A DNA stretch of 64,000 nucleotides, from assembly GCF_900106955.1 (NCBI RefSeq), contig NZ_FNNI01000002.1:186001-250000 (forward strand), given 5' to 3'. The stretch comes from Aidingimonas halophila. Lineage in GTDB: Bacteria; Pseudomonadota; Gammaproteobacteria; Pseudomonadales; Halomonadaceae. The notes under the pieces were generated by a model. The model made no database searches, was not told where the DNA came from, and was given only the letters and a program-made list of their open reading frames with translations. The translations under genes were made by a program, and so were the position numbers. Of the stretch, positions 8,396 through 16,607 are shown in pieces (position 1 is the first letter of the stretch; each line of letters starts with the position of its first letter).

Positions 8396-10828
8396 TCAGC
8401 GTTTCCCCCGCGCTTTATTACCGCTGCCACGGCGCGGTTTCCCCTTGCCGGCGACCCCATCTTTGGCATTCGCCCCCGGCTTGCCCGACTTCTTCTTTCC
8501 TCCCGAGGAGGTCGACTTCCTGGTGGTTGGTTCTGCGCCGGCTTGCTCCGTCTTGCGTCGGCGAGGTGGTCGACGATGTCTTGGCTTGGCATCGACGAGA
8601 TCGAAATCGATCTTGCGTTCGTCCAGATCCACCCTCGCCACCTGAACCGTGACACCATCGCCGAGTCGATAAGACATCCCCGAGCGCTCACCCTTCAAAC
8701 GGTGCTTTTCCGGTTCATAGTGATAATAGTCGGATGGCAGTGACGTGACATGCACCAGCCCCTCGACATAGATGGCATCAAGACGCACGAAAATACCGAA
8801 CTGCGTCACCGAGGCGACCGAGCCTTCATAAACTTCACCGACCTTGTCGGACATGAACTCACACTTCAGCCAATCCTCCACATCCCGTGTCGCATCATCG
8901 GCACGCCGCTCGGTCATGGAGCAGTGTTCGCCAAGCTCGACCATCTGCTCGAAGGTGTAGGGGCACCATTGGCTAGGCCGATCGACGGGCGCCTCTTCAG
9001 CGCGCAACACCGTATTGGTCTGCCGAGGACCGCGAATCACCGAGCGGATCGCACGATGCACCAACAGATCCGGATAGCGGCGAATGGGTGATGTGAAATG
9101 GGCATAGGCAGCATAGGCCAGGCCGAAATGCCCTTCATTATAGGGAGAATAGACCGCCTGATTCATCGTGCGCAGCATGACTGTCTGGATGATATCGGCA
9201 TCCGGCCGATCCTTGATGGCTTCACGCAACGCCTGGAAATCCTGTGGCGTCGGGTCATCCCCCCCTCCCAGCGTCAAGCCCAGCTCGTTGAGAAACAGCC
9301 GCAGCTTGTCGAGACGTTCCGCCGACGGAGACGGGTGAATGCGATACAACGCCGGCAGGTCATGCTTGTCGAGAAAACGAGCCGTCGCCACGTTGGCCGC
9401 TAGCATGCACTCTTCGACAATCTTGTGGGCATCATTCCGCTGCCGCGGAACGATCGTTTCTATCTTGCGCTCGTCATTGAATACGATTTCGGTTTCCGTT
9501 GTATCGAAATCGATCGCCCCCCGCTCGACGCGCGCCTGGCGCAGCAACTTATAGAGCGTATGCAGCTTCTCGAGCGACGGCACCAACTCACGATACCGTT
9601 CGCGCAACTCTCGGCCTTGATCGCTGTCCGGCTCTTGCAGGATCGTGCCGACCTTGTTGTAGGTCAAACGCGCATGCGACTGAAATACTGCCTCATAGAA
9701 GCAGTAACGACTGATCGTCCCGGATTTCGAGATATTCATCTCACACACGAGTGCCAGGCGATCGACCTCAGGGTTCAGTGAGCACAGGCCATTGGACAGC
9801 AATTCCGGCAGCATCGGCACGACCTGCCCTGGAAAATAGACCGAGTTACCTCGAGTATGCGCCTCCTGATCAAGCGGGGAACCGGGACGCACATAGTGGG
9901 AGACATCGGCGATCGCCACCAGCAGCTTCCAGCTACCGGATTTGGTTTTCCAGGCACAAACCGCGTCGTCAAAATCCTTGGCACTCTCATCATCGATCGT
10001 GACGAAAGGCACATGGCGAAGATCGATGCGATGTGCCTTGTCCGCTTCCGCCACCTCGGCCGACATGCCAGCGATCTGTTCTTCCACCTCAGGGGGGAAG
10101 TCGGCCGGAATATCGTGACTGCGGATGGCGATATCGATCTCCATGCCGGGATCCATTCGTTCCCCCAACACCTCGATCACCTCGCCAACCGGCTGAACAC
10201 GGGTCTCCGGCTGTTTGACGATTCGCGCCGACACGACCTGACCGTCCTTGGCACCACCACAGGCGCTATGCGGAATCACCACTTCTTGAGTAATGCGCGA
10301 GTTCTCCGGGATCAGCACGCCGAACTCGGCACTGTTCTGGCGATACACTCCCACGATGGTCTGCGTATTGCGAGCGATGACTTCCGCAATGGTCGCCTCA
10401 TCACGTCCTCGCCGGTCTCGCCCACTGATGCGTACCAATACATGGTCGCCGTGGAAGACCCGCCGCATCTGGCGCGGTGGCAATACCAGATCCGGCTTCT
10501 TGCCATCATCACGTAACAGGAAGCCTATGCCATCGCGATGCCCCAACACCTTGCCCTTGATCAGATCGAGTTTATCGATCAGTGCATAGGCGCCCCGACG
10601 ATTGCGCAACACCTGGCCATCGCGCTCCATCGCTGCCAGTCGGCGACGGACGGCTTCCTGCTGCTCTTCATCCTCGAGGCCGAGCATCAGGCTCATCTCC
10701 TCGTGACCAATAGGCTTGCCGTATTCTTTCAATCGCCTGAGCAGATATTCGCGGCTGGGAACGGGATTTTCGTATTTGCGAGCTTCACGTGCCGCGTGCG
10801 GATCATCGCTGAGCGTCCAGTGAGTCAT
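8396..10828 (-). CDS. rnr: exoribonuclease R (RNase R)
   Basis: 810 residues. An N-terminal HTH-like domain (residues ~20-90) is followed by cold-shock/OB domains, then the RNB catalytic domain with VTIDDESAKDFDDAVCAW carrying the metal-binding aspartates, TSPIRRYPDLLVHR, a C-terminal S1 domain (GEVYEGSVASVTQFGIFVRLD) and a very basic Lys/Arg/Gly-rich tail of about 80 residues. It degrades structured RNA 3' to 5' and helps in rRNA and tmRNA-linked decay. It is first in the rnr-rlmB unit. The promoter should lie in 10829-10930, where I see no clear consensus. Confidence 0.97.
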   Translation of the reverse strand: MTHWTLSDDPHAAREARKYENPVPSREYLLRRLKEYGKPIGHEEMSLMLGLEDEEQQEAVRRRLAAMERDGQVLRNRRGAYALIDKLDLIKGKVLGHRDGIGFLLRDDGKKPDLVLPPRQMRRVFHGDHVLVRISGRDRRGRDEATIAEVIARNTQTIVGVYRQNSAEFGVLIPENSRITQEVVIPHSACGGAKDGQVVSARIVKQPETRVQPVGEVIEVLGERMDPGMEIDIAIRSHDIPADFPPEVEEQIAGMSAEVAEADKAHRIDLRHVPFVTIDDESAKDFDDAVCAWKTKSGSWKLLVAIADVSHYVRPGSPLDQEAHTRGNSVYFPGQVVPMLPELLSNGLCSLNPEVDRLALVCEMNISKSGTISRYCFYEAVFQSHARLTYNKVGTILQEPDSDQGRELRERYRELVPSLEKLHTLYKLLRQARVERGAIDFDTTETEIVFNDERKIETIVPRQRNDAHKIVEECMLAANVATARFLDKHDLPALYRIHPSPSAERLDKLRLFLNELGLTLGGGDDPTPQDFQALREAIKDRPDADIIQTVMLRTMNQAVYSPYNEGHFGLAYAAYAHFTSPIRRYPDLLVHRAIRSVIRGPRQTNTVLRAEEAPVDRPSQWCPYTFEQMVELGEHCSMTERRADDATRDVEDWLKCEFMSDKVGEVYEGSVASVTQFGIFVRLDAIYVEGLVHVTSLPSDYYHYEPEKHRLKGERSGMSYRLGDGVTVQVARVDLDERKIDFDLVDAKPRHRRPPRRRKTEQAGAEPTTRKSTSSGGKKKSGKPGANAKDGVAGKGKPRRGSGNKARGKR

Positions 10829-10994
10829 GAGAACGTCCTTGAGAAAGAGTGCGCGAGACTTCGCGGTCGTGAGGCAATATTAAGCGGTTTCAGTTTCATC
10901 CGCGCAGTATAGCGTTGAGCGGCACATGACCCAACCGTCGATACCACATGTTTCATCGATGATGCAAAAGCGGACCAAACTCTCCTTTATGGGC

Positions 10995-11022
10995 TTGCAT
11001 TATGCAGTGGAGTCGGTATCAT
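10995..11022 (+). promoter_or_regulatory. promoter of the tRNA-Leu pair
   Basis: TTGCAT (10995-11000), a 16-bp spacer and TATCAT (11017-11022), followed by a GC-rich discriminator ACGCGCC, as is usual for stable RNA genes under stringent control. The mature tRNA starts 12 bases downstream. Confidence 0.7.
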
Positions 11023-11033
11023 ACGCGCCACTT

Positions 11034-11120
11034 GCCCAGGTGGCGGAATTGGTAGACGCGCTAGCTTCAGGTGCTAGTGTCCTTATGGACGTGGAGGTTC
11101 AAGTCCTCTCCTGGGCACCA
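11034..11120 (+). tRNA. tRNA-Leu(CAG)
   Basis: An 87-nt class II tRNA with encoded CCA. The acceptor arms GCCCAGG / CCTGGGC pair perfectly, the anticodon loop CTTCAGG reads CAG (decodes CUG), and there is a long variable arm with GTCC / GGAC stem and the TTCAAGT T-loop. It is the first of two tandem copies. It differs from the second by one base, at the tip of the variable arm (T here, C in the other). Confidence 0.97.
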
Positions 11121-11183
11121 ATTCAAAGCGTTTCAAAAGGACGCTCGGGATTCTTGAATCCCTACAGGCATCAAGTCGTGTTC

Positions 11184-11270
11184 GCCCAGGTGGCGGAATT
11201 GGTAGACGCGCTAGCTTCAGGTGCTAGTGTCCTTACGGACGTGGAGGTTCAAGTCCTCTCCTGGGCACCA
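11184..11270 (+). tRNA. tRNA-Leu(CAG), second copy
   Basis: An 87-nt tandem copy of the preceding tRNA, 63 bases downstream, with identical acceptor, D, anticodon and T arms and encoded CCA. The single difference is in the variable-arm loop. No separate promoter is evident, so the two are probably cotranscribed. Confidence 0.97.
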
Positions 11271-11312
11271 TGCCCAGCCGGCAACACGACTCAAACCCCT
11301 CATTCTTGCTTC

Positions 11313-12167
11313 CTATTCGTACCGCCCCGGTAGATCGGCTACCTGCTCGAGTCCCCAGCCCTCGGTTCGAATTCTCGACTCCAGGCGTTGTTGTTGTTCG
11401 GCATTCAGCGCCGGCAAGAAATCCAACCCCGTTCGCGCCTCTATCTCATCGATGCTGACCAGGAAATCATCGAGTGGCTCATCCCCTTTCACATCCTGTG
11501 GCATCATGAAAGCCAAACCACGCGGCGTCTCGCCAGGTACCACCAGAATCTTGTAGAACGCCTCGGGTATCTCGACAAACCCAACACGATTGAGTACGCC
11601 CCGAGAAAAATCATCATGGAATATCGGCCCGGTGATCACCAGAAGCTGGTCGAACCGGGGCACGAAATGATCCATGACCGCCTCTTCAAGCCGCTGCCAT
11701 AAGCGCCGGTTGAGATCGGGCCGCTGCGGCGTGATGTTGCTCATGAGAAAAGACGCCTGCTGAGCGTCGCGGCCGTGAACCGCCGCCAGGGCATAATTGG
11801 GAGCGAGATGGCCACGATCATAACCACTTCCGCGATACCCGGTAGGCTGCACCGGCCATATGGTTCGCCAGTCTCGTTGAAAGTCGGGTCGCTCGGCGAT
11901 ACGGGAACGCTTGTCATCATGTAACAGATAGCTCACCCAGAGCGGACTGACGCGAACATCCGACCAACCGACCAGAAAACCATCATTACGCAATACCCGA
12001 TGCCAGCTAAGGGGAGCCATGCTGTCCCACTCGGGCGTGCCTTTCCAGGTGAGCCGATCACGATATTCACTCTCCTGAAAGTACCACAACCCACCGGCCA
12101 CAGTAGCGAAGACCAGACCGATCCCGACTTGGCGCCGCAAACGGCGCCAGACCATGCGTTTTTTCAT
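11313..12167 (-). CDS. DNA/RNA non-specific endonuclease (NUC1 family), membrane-anchored or secreted
   Basis: 284 residues. A basic N terminus and one hydrophobic segment (residues ~14-30) suggest a signal peptide or anchor, so the nuclease domain would lie outside the cytoplasm. The catalytic motif YDRGHLAPNYAL (the general-base His of DRGH) is followed by MSNITPQRPDLNRRLW with the metal-binding Asn, as in Serratia nuclease and NucA. It cleaves DNA and RNA without sequence preference, probably for nutrient salvage or biofilm DNA turnover. It lies 13 bases downstream of the AsnC-domain gene on the same strand. Confidence 0.88.
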   Translation of the reverse strand: MKKRMVWRRLRRQVGIGLVFATVAGGLWYFQESEYRDRLTWKGTPEWDSMAPLSWHRVLRNDGFLVGWSDVRVSPLWVSYLLHDDKRSRIAERPDFQRDWRTIWPVQPTGYRGSGYDRGHLAPNYALAAVHGRDAQQASFLMSNITPQRPDLNRRLWQRLEEAVMDHFVPRFDQLLVITGPIFHDDFSRGVLNRVGFVEIPEAFYKILVVPGETPRGLAFMMPQDVKGDEPLDDFLVSIDEIEARTGLDFLPALNAEQQQRLESRIRTEGWGLEQVADLPGRYE

Positions 12168-12180
12168 GAACGACGAGACG

Positions 12181-12456
12181 CTACCAACCTAGCGAGAACA
12201 TGGTTTCCAGGTCATGACGGGAGTGCACCTGCAGTGCATTGAGCGTTTCAGTGTCACGAATTCCTTCGACCCGATTCAAGTGCTCGGTGACCAACGTCGC
12301 CAGGCTTTCGAAATCGCGTGTTCTGGCAATGGCAACCAGGTCGTAACGACCGCAGGTCGAATAGACCTCACTGATGCCTTCGACATCCGCCAATCGTTCG
12401 GCAACAGGCTTGACCTGCCCTTTGTCGGTATTGATCAGGATGACAGCGTTCTGCAT
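12181..12456 (-). CDS. stand-alone Lrp/AsnC ligand-binding (RAM) domain protein
   Basis: 91 residues covering only the effector-binding RAM domain of Lrp/AsnC regulators (AVILINTDKGQVKPVAERLADVEGISEVYSTCGRYDLVAIARTRD). No helix-turn-helix precedes it. Such single-domain proteins form decamers or bind amino acids; their role is largely unknown. It lies between ogt (44 bases away) and the nuclease gene, all on the minus strand. The GAGCTC-type ribosome binding region before the ATG is weak. Confidence 0.85.
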   Translation of the reverse strand: MQNAVILINTDKGQVKPVAERLADVEGISEVYSTCGRYDLVAIARTRDFESLATLVTEHLNRVEGIRDTETLNALQVHSRHDLETMFSLGW

Positions 12457-12500
12457 GGTGAGCTCCTTGCCTTGATCGGACTGTTATCGGGAGCCAAACA

Positions 12501-12974
12501 TTAAGCCTGTATCCCCTCGAGCGCAAGCAGGCGTCGCTTGAGGGATTCACCGCCGGTGTATCCACCGATACCATCAGCCGCCACCACGCGATGACATGGA
12601 ATCAATATCGGCAATGGATTGGCACCACTGGCCGCACCGATCGCACGAGCCGCCCCCTCTCGACCCAACCGTCGCGCCACATTGCCATAGGTTCGGGTAT
12701 GTCCATAAGGAATGCGCAGCAAAGCCGCCCAGACCTGACGCTGAAACTCACTCCCTTCGGGGAATAAATCAATGCTGAAGCGGCGGCGGCGTCCCTCGAA
12801 ATAGCCATCGAGCTGGAATATCGCTTCCGTGAACGTCTCGTCGTTTCGGCGCCACTCGTCAGGTATCGTCGGTTTGCCCGATGCACTCTCCATGAATATC
12901 AGGCGACACAGGGCCCCTTGACGGCCTGCCAGTAGCACCTCGCCCATCGGCGATGGAACGAGCGTATAGTCCAT
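12501..12974 (-). CDS. ogt: methylated-DNA--protein-cysteine methyltransferase
   Basis: 157 residues of the O6-alkylguanine-DNA alkyltransferase family. The active-site motif PCHRV is at residues 126-130, with acceptor Cys127 and the NPLPILIPCHRVV context. The helix-turn-helix and arginine-finger region (GHTRTYGNVARRLGREGAARAIG) precedes it. It removes alkyl groups from O6-guanine and O4-thymine by irreversible self-alkylation. There is no Ada regulatory domain, so it is Ogt-like. Confidence 0.94.
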   Translation of the reverse strand: MDYTLVPSPMGEVLLAGRQGALCRLIFMESASGKPTIPDEWRRNDETFTEAIFQLDGYFEGRRRRFSIDLFPEGSEFQRQVWAALLRIPYGHTRTYGNVARRLGREGAARAIGAASGANPLPILIPCHRVVAADGIGGYTGGESLKRRLLALEGIQA

Positions 12975-13248
12975 AGCGTGTCCTCACTGGTTCCGAAGCG
13001 CGACCCTTTGCCGCAATTAGACCATCGACGGTCACAACGACATCACCTTATCCTCTACCATAGAGAGAGCGAATATGAGTTGGCATCCCTTCATGCTCAC
13101 TCCAGCTGCCTCCCGGTTACGCCATAGCGGATCGTCATGGCGTGGCCCAACACTGCAGAAGCGGACAACCGCCCTGATTATCGTGACACACGAGCCCCAA
13201 CGACCCGAATGACAATGTGGGCTCCAAACGCTTTGACAAGGAGTAACC

Positions 13249-13560
13249 ATGGCTTACCAAAGTCGTCGTGACTTCATGCGTCACAGTCTTTTGGGCCTGG
13301 CTGCCATTCCTGTGGGCACCGGCGTGCTCGCCAGAACCGCCACCGCTCAGGAATTGCCCCGCCTGGATTCAGAAGACTCACAGGCACAAGCCCTCAACTA
13401 TGTCGAGAATGCCAGTGACGCCAGTGATCATCCTGCCTATGAAGACGGGCAAACCTGCGATAACTGCGAATTTTTCGACTCCTCCAACGAAGGATGCCAG
13501 TTGTTCCCGGACAATAGCGTAGAACCCGACGGTTGGTGCCAGTCCTGGGCAGAGGCCTAG
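13249..13560 (+). CDS. high-potential iron-sulfur protein (HiPIP), Tat-exported
   Basis: 103 residues. The N terminus has a twin-arginine motif (SRRDFM, residues 5-10), a hydrophobic stretch and an ATAQ cleavage site near residue 34. The mature part is acidic and has four cysteines at 70, 73, 83 and 97 in the C-x2-C...C-x13-C arrangement that holds the [4Fe-4S] cluster, with the typical NCEFF, GCQLFP and GWCQSW surroundings. It is a periplasmic one-electron carrier, usually between bc1 complex and a terminal oxidase. An AAGGAG ribosome binding site precedes the ATG. It is a single gene with a hairpin downstream. Confidence 0.93.
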   Translation: MAYQSRRDFMRHSLLGLAAIPVGTGVLARTATAQELPRLDSEDSQAQALNYVENASDASDHPAYEDGQTCDNCEFFDSSNEGCQLFPDNSVEPDGWCQSWAEA

Positions 13561-13603
13561 ATGCCCACTCTGATATCTCTCAAGACCGATGCCATCCAAT
13601 AGC

Positions 13604-13633
13604 ATCATGCAGGCCGGATTCGACCTGCATGAT
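13604..13633 (+). terminator. hairpin between HiPIP and spoVR genes
   Basis: Perfect 10-bp stem ATCATGCAGG / CCTGCATGAT with a 10-nt loop, followed by TTCC. It lies 43 bases after the HiPIP stop and 16 bases before the end of the convergent spoVR, so it may stop transcripts from either side. Confidence 0.6.
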
Positions 13634-13649
13634 TTCCGTCGCCCGAATT

Positions 13650-15197
13650 TCACTCACTACCGGAATCTTCCGGCAGCGGCCACTGATAACGGCGTACGAC
13701 CTCACCATCTTCCATAGATTCCAGCTTGACCGCGAATCCCCACAGTTGATGTAGATGGCGCATCACCGGGTAGACGCTCTTGGCCAGAGGACGCCGCCGG
13801 TCCTGAACATGACGCAGCGTCAATGAGCGGTCTCCACGAATATCGGCAGAATAGACCTGAATATTGGGTTCGCGCACGGAGAGCGCATAGTGGTTGGCGA
13901 GCTCCTCACGGATCCGGTGATAGCCGCGTTCATCATGAATGGCGCTGACGGTCAGCATGTCATCCTGATCATCGTCGACGACACTGAACAGCTTGAGATC
14001 ACGAATCACTTTGGGGGACAGGAATTGCTGGATGAATGATTCATCCTTGAAGTTGCGCATGGCGAAATGCACGGTTTCCAGCCAGTCGCTACCCGCGATG
14101 TTGGGAAACCATTCACGATCTTCCTCTGTGGGCTCCTCGCAAATCCGCTTGATATCCGTGAACATCGCAAACCCCAGTGCATAGGGATTGATGCCACTGA
14201 AATACGGGCTATCGAATGCCGGCTGATTGACCACCGCGGTATGCGATTGCAGGAATTCCAGCATTAGTCCTTCATCCACCAGTCCCTCATCGAAGAGCCG
14301 GTGCATGAGCGTATAGTGCCAGAAGGTCGCCCACCCTTCATTCATCACCTGAGTCTGGCGTTGTGGATAAAAGTATTGGGCCAGCTTACGCACGATACGT
14401 ACGATCTCACGTTGCCAAGGAGCCAGTAGCGGCGCATTCTTCTCGATGAAGTACAACAGATTTTCCTGGGGCTCCGGCGGGAATCGGCCGCTCTGATGAA
14501 GCCCCAACGGATCCTCTTCATCGAATTCGTCTTCAGGGGAACCCTCGTTATCCGACCCGGGAATCGTCCGCCATAGGGTATTGACCTGTGCCTGAAGGTA
14601 TTCCTCGCGCTCTTTCTGGCGCTGCGCCTCTTCCTCCGCGGAAATCGGCGAAGGACGCTTGTAGCGGTCGACCCCGTAATTCTGCAACGCATGGCAGGCA
14701 TCAAGCAGCTGTTCAACGGCTGTGACACCATGTCGCTCTTCGCACTCGGCAACGTATCTGCGCGCAAAGACCAGATAATCGACGATCGAGCCGGCATCAG
14801 TCCATGTACGAAAGAGATAGTTGCCCTTGAAGAACGAGTTGTGCCCGTAACAGGCATGAGCCATGACCAGCACCTGCATCATCAGGGTATTCTCTTCCAT
14901 CAGATACGCGATGCAGGGATCGGAGTTGATCACCAATTCATAGGCCAAGCCCATCTGGCCACGCCGATACGCTTGTTCGACAGCCAGAAACTGCTTGCCG
15001 AACGACCAGTGGTGATACCCCACCGGCATGCCCACACTGGCATAGGCATCCATCATTTGTTCCGACGTGATGATCTCGATCTGATTGGGATAGGTATCCA
15101 GACGATACTCGTCAGCCAATCGCGCAATCTCGCGCTCATACTCGGTCAGCACCTCGAAATTCCAGTCGGAACCGCTGGCAATGGGACGTTGTCGCAT
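13650..15197 (-). CDS. spoVR: SpoVR family protein
   Basis: 515 residues matching the SpoVR/YcgB family across its length: an N terminus with DWNFEVLTEYEREI, the VLVMAHACYGHNSFFKGNYLF segment, the MNEGWATFWHYTLMHRLFDEG motif and a C-terminal domain with LTLRHVQDRRRPLA. The biochemical function is unknown. In enterobacteria the homologue ycgB is RpoS-dependent, and the gene co-occurs with yeaG/prkA and yeaH, as here. The ATG has an AGGAGG-like site (GAGGAGG) upstream. It is the last gene of the prkA-yeaH-spoVR run. Confidence 0.93.
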   Translation of the reverse strand: MRQRPIASGSDWNFEVLTEYEREIARLADEYRLDTYPNQIEIITSEQMMDAYASVGMPVGYHHWSFGKQFLAVEQAYRRGQMGLAYELVINSDPCIAYLMEENTLMMQVLVMAHACYGHNSFFKGNYLFRTWTDAGSIVDYLVFARRYVAECEERHGVTAVEQLLDACHALQNYGVDRYKRPSPISAEEEAQRQKEREEYLQAQVNTLWRTIPGSDNEGSPEDEFDEEDPLGLHQSGRFPPEPQENLLYFIEKNAPLLAPWQREIVRIVRKLAQYFYPQRQTQVMNEGWATFWHYTLMHRLFDEGLVDEGLMLEFLQSHTAVVNQPAFDSPYFSGINPYALGFAMFTDIKRICEEPTEEDREWFPNIAGSDWLETVHFAMRNFKDESFIQQFLSPKVIRDLKLFSVVDDDQDDMLTVSAIHDERGYHRIREELANHYALSVREPNIQVYSADIRGDRSLTLRHVQDRRRPLAKSVYPVMRHLHQLWGFAVKLESMEDGEVVRRYQWPLPEDSGSE

Positions 15198-15231
15198 CGT
15201 CGCTACCTCCTCGCCTCTCGGCTAGCCTCCC

Positions 15232-16515
15232 TCACGCTTCAGCCCGTCGACGGAAGAGTTCGCGGAAGACCGGGAAAATATCGCCACCTTCGACGATCTG
15301 TCGCATGGCGAAGCGCGAGGGAAACTCCGCAGCCACCGTTTCATACTCCTCCCACAACGCCTGATGGGCATGCGGCGTGATCTCGACATAGGTGAAATAC
15401 TGCAACTTCTGCATCAATGAATCGAGCAGCAGGCTACGGCAAGTGGTCGAGTCATCGTCCCAGTTATCGCCATCGGAAGCCTGAGCCACATACAGGTTCC
15501 ACTCTCCCGGTGGATAACGATCCGTGATGATCTCGTCCACCAGGGACAAGGCACTGGATACAATGGTTCCCCCCGTCTCACGGGAATAGAAAAACTCATC
15601 TTCATCCACTTCCTTCGCCGCGGTATGGTGACGAACGAAGACCAGTTCGACCTTTTCGTAGTTGCGCTCCAGGAAGAGGTAGAGCAACAGGAAAAACCGC
15701 TTGGCGATATCCTTGTGCGCCTGTGTCATGGACCCCGACACGTCCATGACACAGAACATCACCGCCTTGTTCGATGGTTGTGGCTGATCAACGAGGTTGT
15801 TGTAGCGCAGATCGTACGTATCGATGAAGGGTACGGCTTCGAGTCGCTTTTCCAAGCGCTCTATCTCGGCTTTGAGTTCCGCGATACGTGAGGGATTACG
15901 CAGCACCGAATCCTTGCGTTCCTCTTCTTCAAGCGCTTGCTGCGCCTCACGCAAGGCACGTCGAATCGGTGCACGCATGGCTATCCGACGGGCATGAGCC
16001 TCACGCATGGAACGTACGATATTGATGCGGGCCGGCACCCCTTCCCGGGCAATCCCGGCACGGACCGGGCGCGTTTCTTCCATGTCCGCTAACTGCTTAC
16101 GTTGCAGGTGCGGCAACTCCAAACCGTCAAAGACGAAATCGAGGAACTCTTCACGGGTCAGACTGAAGGCGAACTCATCCATGCCTTCTCCCTGGTTGGA
16201 AGCGCCACCTTCACCGGCGCCTCCACCTCCACCGCCGCCACCTGGGCGGTGCAGACGGTCCCCTTCGACGAACTCCTTGTTACCGGGGGTAACGATCGTA
16301 CGCTTGCCACCGGTTCCATGCTGGAATATCGGCTCGGAGATATCGCGGCTGGGAATGGAGACATTCTCGCCACGTTCCATATCGGTGATCGAGCGCCGAT
16401 TGACCGCCTCCTCCACGGACCGCTTGATGTGAGTGCGATATCGGTCCAGAAAACGTTGACGGTTCACGGCACTCTTGTTCTTGGCATTGGCGCGTCGATC
16501 GATGAAATAACTCAT
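15232..16515 (-). CDS. yeaH: YeaH/YhbH family protein (DUF444)
   Basis: 427 residues when started at the ATG at 16515 ([16 protein letters not shown]), preceded by GGAGG seven bases upstream; a longer frame exists but lacks family support. The N terminus is basic. A Gly-rich linker lies around residues 90-105. The C-terminal half has a von Willebrand-type A fold with a MIDAS-like motif (CVMDVSGSM), followed by [19 protein letters not shown]. It is thought to act with the PrkA kinase in stress or starvation survival, but its activity is unknown. It lies 34 bases before spoVR and 92 after prkA. Confidence 0.93.
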   Translation of the reverse strand: MSYFIDRRANAKNKSAVNRQRFLDRYRTHIKRSVEEAVNRRSITDMERGENVSIPSRDISEPIFQHGTGGKRTIVTPGNKEFVEGDRLHRPGGGGGGGGAGEGGASNQGEGMDEFAFSLTREEFLDFVFDGLELPHLQRKQLADMEETRPVRAGIAREGVPARINIVRSMREAHARRIAMRAPIRRALREAQQALEEEERKDSVLRNPSRIAELKAEIERLEKRLEAVPFIDTYDLRYNNLVDQPQPSNKAVMFCVMDVSGSMTQAHKDIAKRFFLLLYLFLERNYEKVELVFVRHHTAAKEVDEDEFFYSRETGGTIVSSALSLVDEIITDRYPPGEWNLYVAQASDGDNWDDDSTTCRSLLLDSLMQKLQYFTYVEITPHAHQALWEEYETVAAEFPSRFAMRQIVEGGDIFPVFRELFRRRAEA

Positions 16516-16607
16516 TGCTGACCTCCACTGCGGATGAGGCATGGCCGGGAGAACCTCCGAGACCATGCCGCCCACCTCTGGTCGCCCATGACGCGTTGCT
16601 CAAGTCA

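Noticed and set aside
10926-11333. Frame running through both tRNA-Leu genes
   Set aside because: It is the translation of tRNA sequence; its internal repeat is due to the duplicated tRNA.
13032-13250. 72-codon minus-strand frame upstream of the HiPIP gene
   Set aside because: Cysteine- and serine-rich translation, no ribosome binding site, and it overlaps the HiPIP start region. Probably not coding.
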